A model generated the notes under the pieces. That model was not told the origin of the DNA. It ran no database searches and was given only the letters and a program-made list of their open reading frames with translations. This document shows positions 59,473 to 64,000 of a stretch of 64,000 bases of DNA, one piece after another. Each line of letters opens with the position of its first letter. Position 1 is the first letter of the stretch. Source of the stretch: Halorubellus sp034808145 (GTDB lineage Archaea > Halobacteriota > Halobacteria > Halobacteriales > Natrialbaceae); NCBI RefSeq assembly GCF_034808145.1, contig NZ_JAXHGM010000001.1, forward strand, positions 1 through 64,000, given 5' to 3'. The position numbers and the translations under genes were made by a program.

Positions 59473-61950
59473 CTACTCCTCGACGACGACCGTCGCCTCC
59501 ATCCCGGCGGCGGCGTGCGGGATGCAGTAGTACTCGTGCGTGCCGACGGTCTCGAACGTGTGGACGAACGTACTGCCGGACGCGACCGCGCCCTTCCCGT
59601 TCTCCCACCCGGTCTCGGCCGCTTCCTGCGAGTCGAAGCCGCCGGACGCCCAGTAGTCGGCGTCGCTCGGGATGCCGTCGGCCTTCGCGGTGACGCTGTG
59701 CGCTTCACCGGCGACGTGCTCGAACGCCACTTTGTCGCCCTTCGAGACCGTGAGTTCGGCGGGGTCGAACGAGACCGCCTTCACGTCGACGACGTGGTCC
59801 GCGTCCGCGGGGACGCCCTCGACGACGTTCGGGCCGCCCTCCAGGTCGGTCTCCGCCTCGCTCTCGCCGCTTCCGGACGCGTCGACCGGCGCCGACTCGA
59901 CGGCGCCGACGACCGCGAACTGCGCGCGCGTCGTCGCCGTCGCGTACGCCGACAGCGCCCCGTCGACGCCCGAGCCGTCGCCGGTCGCCTCGACGAGCGC
60001 GTTCAGCTTCGCCTCGAACGTCTCGTACGCGCCCTCGTCGCCGTCCTCGAGGAGCTCGTGGACCTCGGCGTTCTCGAACGCGGCGAACGCGTCGCTCGCG
60101 ATGGCGTTCGCGGCGCCACCGAACGACCCGCCGGCGTTCGCGACGACCGCGTAGATGCCTTCGACGGCCTTCGCGTGGTACGCGACCGCCGCCGAGTAGA
60201 CGTCGCTGTCGTTCTCCGCGGCGGTCGTCACGCCACCGAGTGCCTCCTCGAAGCCCTCGTAGAGCTCCTCGTCGGCGGCCTCGAGCGCCTCGTGGAATCC
60301 ACCGGCGCCGCTCTCGAAGAACTCGAACGCCTCCTGGACGGTCGCCGCGGCGCGCGGGAGCTTCCCGAGCGCCGCCAGGTTCGAGGCGTCGAACGCGCGA
60401 GCGGCCATGTAGCCCGAGGCGGCGGCGCTGACCTGCGCCGTGGCGCCGGCGCCGGTCTCGAACGCGAACAGCGCGTCCAGCGCCCCGGTCGCGTGCGTCT
60501 CCACGCCCGAGTCGTTCGTGCTCGACAGCGCCTCCCGTAGGGATTCGAGGTGGCCCTCGAAGGACTCGTAGGTCTCCGCGTCCCAGGACTCGACGGCCTC
60601 GTGGAGCCCGAGTTCGTCGGCCTCGAACCGACCGAAGACGGACTCGACGACGCCCGCGGCCGTGTTGTTCTGGCCAGACCCGTAGAGTGCGAGTGCGTCC
60701 TCGAGCCGCGTCCGGAAGAACGACGCCTGGAGGACGGCCGCGCCCGTTCCGCCGGCGAGCGCGCCGATGCCCGCGCGGAGGTTCGACTCGACCGTCGCGA
60801 CCGCGTCGTCGACGCCCGACGAGTCACCGTCCTCGATGGCGGACTTGAGTGACTCGAGGCCGCGCTCGAAGCCCTCGTACGCCTCGTGGTCGGCGTCCTC
60901 CAGGGCTTCGTGGGCGCGAGCGCCCTCGAAGTCCGCGAAGATGTCGCCGGCGAGCGTCGCGGCGGCGTCGGTCTCGCCGCGCGCCGCGAGCCAGCGCGCG
61001 TCGAACGCGGCGTGCCGGTAGACGTTCAGCGCCGCGGCGTGCGCGTACGCCGTCGACGGGCCGCCCATGCCGGCGAGCGTCGCCGCGTCGAACCCGCGCG
61101 CCTGCATCGTCGCGAGCTCGCCGGCGCCCGCGTTCTCCGCGTGCCCAGCCATCGCGTACGACCCCTCGATGGCCGCGCTCAGCGCCTCGTCGGCCTTCGC
61201 CGCCACCGTCTCGGTGTCTCCCGAACCGGTCGCGTCCTGGGTCGCCTCGACGGCGGCCTCGAAGGACTCGTAGGCCTCGGGTGCGGCCGCCTCGACGTCC
61301 TCGTAGGCGCCCGAGCCCTCGAACGCGGCCTTCGTGTCCGCGGCGACGGTCGCCGCGGCCGCGTACTTCTCGGCGGCGGCGAGGTAGCGCGCGTTCGCGA
61401 CGCGAGCGCCGAGCCGCTGGAGGTCCAGCGCGTGCGTCGTCGTCCCACCGACGAGGGTCTCCTGAGCCTCGTAGAGGTGGTTCGCGGCGGTCTCGTGGGC
61501 GGCCTTCGCGCCGTCGGGGTCTCCCTCCTCGGCTTTCGTCTTGAACGTCCCGAGCGCGCTCTCGAAGCCCTCGTAGTGTTCTTCCGAGGTCTCCTCGAGC
61601 ATCTCGTGGGCGCCGTACTCGCCGTTCGCCTGCTCGAAGTTCGCGAAGACGTCCGCGCTGACGTCCGCGGCCGCGTCGAACTCCCCAGCGGTGACGAGCG
61701 CGCGGGCGTCGTCGAGCCGCGAGCGCATCGCCGACCACTCCGCGGCGACCGCGACCTTCGCGGACACGTCCGCGGCGGCGCTGGACTCCTCGTCATCGTC
61801 GCTCGCGGTGCCCTCGCCGTCCGTGGAGCCGTCGGTCGGTTCACCGTCTGTACCCGTCGCGTCGTCGGCCGTACTGGAGCACCCTGCGAGCGCCGCCGCG
61901 CCGGCGGTCGCGCCGAGCGAGCGGAGCAGTCTCCGTCTATCGAGTTCCAT
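59473..61950 (-). CDS. DUF5059 lipoprotein with six helical repeats and a halocyanin domain
   Basis: Protein of 825 residues from MELDRRRLLRSLG (61950). The N-terminus has a Tat motif and lipobox (ALAGC), so it is an exported lipoprotein. About six repeats of roughly 110 residues follow, each with a core like HEALEDADHEAYEGFE. The C-terminal 110 residues form a blue-copper (plastocyanin-like) domain with ligands in GEAHSV, YYCIPH and AAGME. Copper-dependent electron transfer at the cell surface is likely. A palindromic DtxR-type site overlaps its promoter, suggesting metal control. An upstream in-frame ATG at 62046 would spoil the signal peptide. Confidence 0.9.
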   Translation of the reverse strand: MELDRRRLLRSLGATAGAAALAGCSSTADDATGTDGEPTDGSTDGEGTASDDDEESSAAADVSAKVAVAAEWSAMRSRLDDARALVTAGEFDAAADVSADVFANFEQANGEYGAHEMLEETSEEHYEGFESALGTFKTKAEEGDPDGAKAAHETAANHLYEAQETLVGGTTTHALDLQRLGARVANARYLAAAEKYAAAATVAADTKAAFEGSGAYEDVEAAAPEAYESFEAAVEATQDATGSGDTETVAAKADEALSAAIEGSYAMAGHAENAGAGELATMQARGFDAATLAGMGGPSTAYAHAAALNVYRHAAFDARWLAARGETDAAATLAGDIFADFEGARAHEALEDADHEAYEGFERGLESLKSAIEDGDSSGVDDAVATVESNLRAGIGALAGGTGAAVLQASFFRTRLEDALALYGSGQNNTAAGVVESVFGRFEADELGLHEAVESWDAETYESFEGHLESLREALSSTNDSGVETHATGALDALFAFETGAGATAQVSAAASGYMAARAFDASNLAALGKLPRAAATVQEAFEFFESGAGGFHEALEAADEELYEGFEEALGGVTTAAENDSDVYSAAVAYHAKAVEGIYAVVANAGGSFGGAANAIASDAFAAFENAEVHELLEDGDEGAYETFEAKLNALVEATGDGSGVDGALSAYATATTRAQFAVVGAVESAPVDASGSGESEAETDLEGGPNVVEGVPADADHVVDVKAVSFDPAELTVSKGDKVAFEHVAGEAHSVTAKADGIPSDADYWASGGFDSQEAAETGWENGKGAVASGSTFVHTFETVGTHEYYCIPHAAAGMEATVVVEE

Positions 61951-61956
61951 ACCGGA

Positions 61957-62007
61957 TTTAGGCCTGCCTAAAGAATAAAAAGCCGTCGGTTCTTTGGCTG
62001 GCCTAAA
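61957..62007 (-). promoter_or_regulatory. double DtxR/SirR-type operator and TATA of the DUF5059 gene
   Basis: TTTAGGC-CT-GCCTAAA (61957-61972) is a perfect 7+2+7 palindrome 6-7 bases before the start codon. A second, imperfect site TTTGGC-TG-GCCTAAA lies at 61993-62007. The TATA-like CTTTTTATTC (minus strand, within 61971-61982) is between them. Site form matches operators of metal-dependent DtxR-family repressors. Confidence 0.6.
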
Positions 62008-62042
62008 AACGCCGCTGTCGTGCGGTTTGCTGTGTCGCCTGT

Positions 62043-62834
62043 TCACTCATGACGCCCTCCCGCGCCGGAGTCACGACCCGCCTCGCCGCGGTCTGGCGCG
62101 CCGCGCGTCGGGTCCTCGCCCGCGACAGCCCCGCCGTCCACGCGTTCCAGTCGCGACAGCGGGAACGAGTACACGCGCAACGACGCCGGCCGCGGCCCGT
62201 CGCCGTCCACGCGGACCGACGGGTACACCGCGGCGACGACCGGGTCGTCGTCCGGGTACGCCGCGTTCGTCTCGTAGTCCGCCACCGTGACGTCCCGTCC
62301 CGGAATCGCGACCTCGTCCGCGCGCTCGGGCGACACCGCGACGACGAGCACGACCTCGCCCGTCTCGCGGTCGCGGGCCCGCTCCCCGACCGCGAACGCG
62401 TGCGTCTCGCAGAGGTGCGGCTCCGGCGCGCCCGGGGGGACGAGGGCGAACGCGCCACAGGACGCGCACGTCGACGCGACGTGACTCGGCGGCGCCACCG
62501 CACCCGCGGTTATCTCGATGGCGACCCGCCGCAGGTGCTTGCAGCGCGCGCCCCTGATGGCGTGATCCGGACACGAACACCGTCCCTCGGTGACGTCCAC
62601 GAGGTAGTCGTGCCCGCTCTCGCTGTGGACCGCGTACCGGCCACTCCCGAGAGCCAGCACCGTCATCGCCTCCGTGCGCGCCCGAACCGACCGTTCGTCG
62701 AGCGCGTCCTCGCGGCCGCCGTCGGTCGCGCCCCCGGCGCTCGCCCCGTCCGGGGCGTTGCGGTCGCTCGGCGACGCGGAACGGTCGTCGAACTGCTCGG
62801 TTCGTGACGCGGGTGTGTTTCGAGTGTGCGTCAT
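62043..62834 (-). CDS. SWIM zinc-finger protein
   Basis: Protein of 263 residues from MTHTRNTPAS (62834). A disordered N-terminus (about 1-60) leads to the SWIM motif CSCPDHAIRGARCKH near residue 85 (C-x-C...C-x-H), a zinc finger seen in DNA- or protein-binding proteins and some transposon-related proteins. A second zinc-type pair lies at TCASCGAF. The rest is beta-rich (DVTVADYETNAAYPDDDPV). Function is unknown; a role in DNA repair or recombination is suggested only by SWIM families elsewhere. Divergent from the next small gene. Confidence 0.8.
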   Translation of the reverse strand: MTHTRNTPASRTEQFDDRSASPSDRNAPDGASAGGATDGGREDALDERSVRARTEAMTVLALGSGRYAVHSESGHDYLVDVTEGRCSCPDHAIRGARCKHLRRVAIEITAGAVAPPSHVASTCASCGAFALVPPGAPEPHLCETHAFAVGERARDRETGEVVLVVAVSPERADEVAIPGRDVTVADYETNAAYPDDDPVVAAVYPSVRVDGDGPRPASLRVYSFPLSRLERVDGGAVAGEDPTRGAPDRGEAGRDSGAGGRHE

Positions 62835-63021
62835 AGGTATCCAGGGAGCACGACCCGTCGCGGCCGTGCATCCGTCGACTAGAAACAGGGGTTCGAGCGA
62901 CTTCAAGCCTCTCACGCGCGCTCGCGCGAGAAAAAGTGAATGACGACGGTGGCTGGAGTCTGGCCGTGGCGCTGCGGACCGACCGAGGCCTTCAGGAGGC
63001 TCCAGCGCGTACGCGCCGTCG

Positions 63022-63357
63022 ATGGCTTCCGTGGTCGCGAGCGTCGCCCTGCACGCCGCTCCAACTGTCGGCCCGGCGTACGCCGCCGTGCTCGTGCTCG
63101 CGAGCCTCGGGAGCGCCGCCCTCGGCGGCCTCGCGCTCGCCGCGTTCGCGCGCCGCCGCACCAGTCCGTACCTCTTCGTCGCGCTCGCCGTGCTCGCGCT
63201 CGGCGCGCGGAGCGCGCTCGGCTGGCTCGGGATGGTCGGCGGCCTCTCCGCGACCACGCACCACACCGCCGAACACGGCCTCGACGTCGTCATGGTCGCG
63301 CTCGTCGTCGCCGCCGTCTGGTACGCCCGAAGCGTCCGCCCCACGACCACGTCCTGA
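63022..63357 (+). CDS. small membrane protein next to a regulator
   Basis: Protein of 111 residues with three hydrophobic segments (PAYAAVLVLASLGSAALGG, LFVALAVLALGARSALGWL, VMVALVVAAVWYAR). A short His-rich loop (TTHHTAEHG) precedes the last segment. It ends 23 bases before the winged-helix gene and probably shares its transcript; together they may form a sensor-regulator pair, but no family is recognised. Confidence 0.6.
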   Translation: MASVVASVALHAAPTVGPAYAAVLVLASLGSAALGGLALAAFARRRTSPYLFVALAVLALGARSALGWLGMVGGLSATTHHTAEHGLDVVMVALVVAAVWYARSVRPTTTS

Positions 63358-63380
63358 CCGCCACACCCACAGACACCCGC

Positions 63381-63896
63381 ATGACCGACACCAGAACCAG
63401 CATCGAACGCACCGTCGCCGCCACCCCGGGCGTGCACTTCAACGAACTCGTCCGCGACACCGCGTACGCGCCCGGACAGGTCCAGTACCACGTCCGCGAC
63501 CTCGTCGACGCCGGCGTGCTCGCCCGCGAGGAACTGTTCGGTCGCACGCACTACTATCCCCCCGAGTACGACGCCTTCCAGCGGCGCGTGCTCGCGCTCG
63601 TCCGCCGCGAGACCACCCGCGACGTCCTGCTCGCGTGCCTCGACGACGCCTCGAACCGCCCCGCGGACGTCGCCGACCGCGTCGGCATCGCCCGCAGCAC
63701 GCTCGAACACCACGTCGCCAACCTCGAAGACGCCGGCGTCCTCGAGAAGCACCGCGACAGGCGCGGTCGCGTCACGCTCGCGCTCGCCCGCCCCCAGCGG
63801 ACCGCCGACCTCCTCGAGACCGTCGAACCCAGCGTCTCCGACAAGCTCGTCGACCGCTTCGCGCGCCTCGTCGACGACCTCCTCGCCGCCGAGTGA
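63381..63896 (+). CDS. tandem winged-helix transcription regulator
   Basis: Protein of 171 residues with two winged-helix units. The first (about 8-65) contains GVHFNELVRDTAYAPGQVQYH and LVDAGVLAREE; the second (about 70-130) contains NRPADVADRVGIARSTLEHHV and LEDAGVLEKHRDRRGRVTLAL. This arrangement is common in haloarchaeal regulators. No ligand domain is present. It is downstream of the small membrane gene. Targets are unknown. The remaining 104 bases to the window end show no gene. Confidence 0.85.
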   Translation: MTDTRTSIERTVAATPGVHFNELVRDTAYAPGQVQYHVRDLVDAGVLAREELFGRTHYYPPEYDAFQRRVLALVRRETTRDVLLACLDDASNRPADVADRVGIARSTLEHHVANLEDAGVLEKHRDRRGRVTLALARPQRTADLLETVEPSVSDKLVDRFARLVDDLLAAE

Positions 63897-64000
63897 ACGC
63901 TCGCCGTCGACGACCTCCTCGACGCCGACTGACTCGTTGGGCTTCGCCGTCGACAACACCCAGGACCCACCGCAGCCTCGCGGGGCGGGACCCGCTCGGC

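Noticed and set aside
61951..62046. Upstream ATG for the DUF5059 gene
   Set aside because: It would place 32 residues before the Tat signal and put the operator inside the coding sequence.
62043..63959. Extended 638-codon form of the SWIM protein
   Set aside because: The upstream part runs antisense to the small membrane and regulator genes; the start at 62834 gives a sensible protein.

Overview
The window comes from an extremely halophilic archaeon (class Halobacteria). The DNA is very GC-rich, predicted proteins are strongly acidic, and the gene set is archaeal: a TATA-binding protein, eIF1A, a clamp-loader small subunit, Hjc resolvase, a DUF460 RNase H-like protein, a pilin with an archaeal N-terminus, halocyanin and Tat lipoproteins. 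Many starts lie about 25-31 bases after a T-rich or TATA element, the geometry of leaderless haloarchaeal transcripts, and I used this rule to choose several starts. No rRNA, tRNA, CRISPR array or insertion sequence was seen. A run of Ns (44227-44320) marks an assembly gap inside a tandem repeat.

About 1-3660 holds a cold-shock protein, LarE, a TauE/SafE permease with a universal stress protein, and a possible small gene. About 3935-25123 is a 21-kb cobalamin (vitamin B12) region in four parts: cbiX-cbiA; cobN-cbiC-cbiE; the divergent chlID followed by cbtB-cbtA and a [2Fe-2S] protein; and an eleven-gene run from cbiT down to a cytoplasmic beta-propeller (cbiT-cbiL-cbiF-cbiG-cbiH2-cbiH1-ferredoxin-LAGLIDADG-like protein-CbiX/ferredoxin fusion-DUF3209-beta-propeller). 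It combines early-cobalt corrin-ring enzymes with a CobN/ChlID ATP-dependent chelatase and a CbtAB cobalt transporter. No CbiD or CbiJ is seen, and several accessory proteins of unknown role sit in the operon.

About 25500-50500 is mostly housekeeping: UvrC, NAD-dependent ligase LigA, eIF1A, RNase Z, a clamp-loader small subunit, a tRNA G10 methyltransferase, TBP and HisG. Among these are two related ABC exporter modules, two hotdog thioesterases, a DUF4382 lipoprotein and many small membrane proteins. About 50500-64000 has an MTA/SAH deaminase and S-adenosylhomocysteine hydrolase (both handle the by-product of methyltransferases), a pilin-like protein with a large extracellular domain, a sequon-rich secreted protein, a PAS-GAF-PAS histidine kinase, Hjc, a six-repeat DUF5059 protein ending in a halocyanin domain under a DtxR-type operator, a SWIM zinc-finger protein and a winged-helix regulator.

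The observations I rate highest are: a LAGLIDADG-nuclease-like protein embedded in the cobalamin operon; two palindromes of DtxR/SirR type flanking the promoter of the DUF5059-halocyanin gene; a pilin gene with no stop codon until it has run 154 bases antisense into its neighbour; short degenerate tandem repeats (16-66 bp) in many spacers, several starting at or spanning a stop codon; and a terminator-like hairpin family sharing the decamer GCCGCCAGGC and the loop GCCA.
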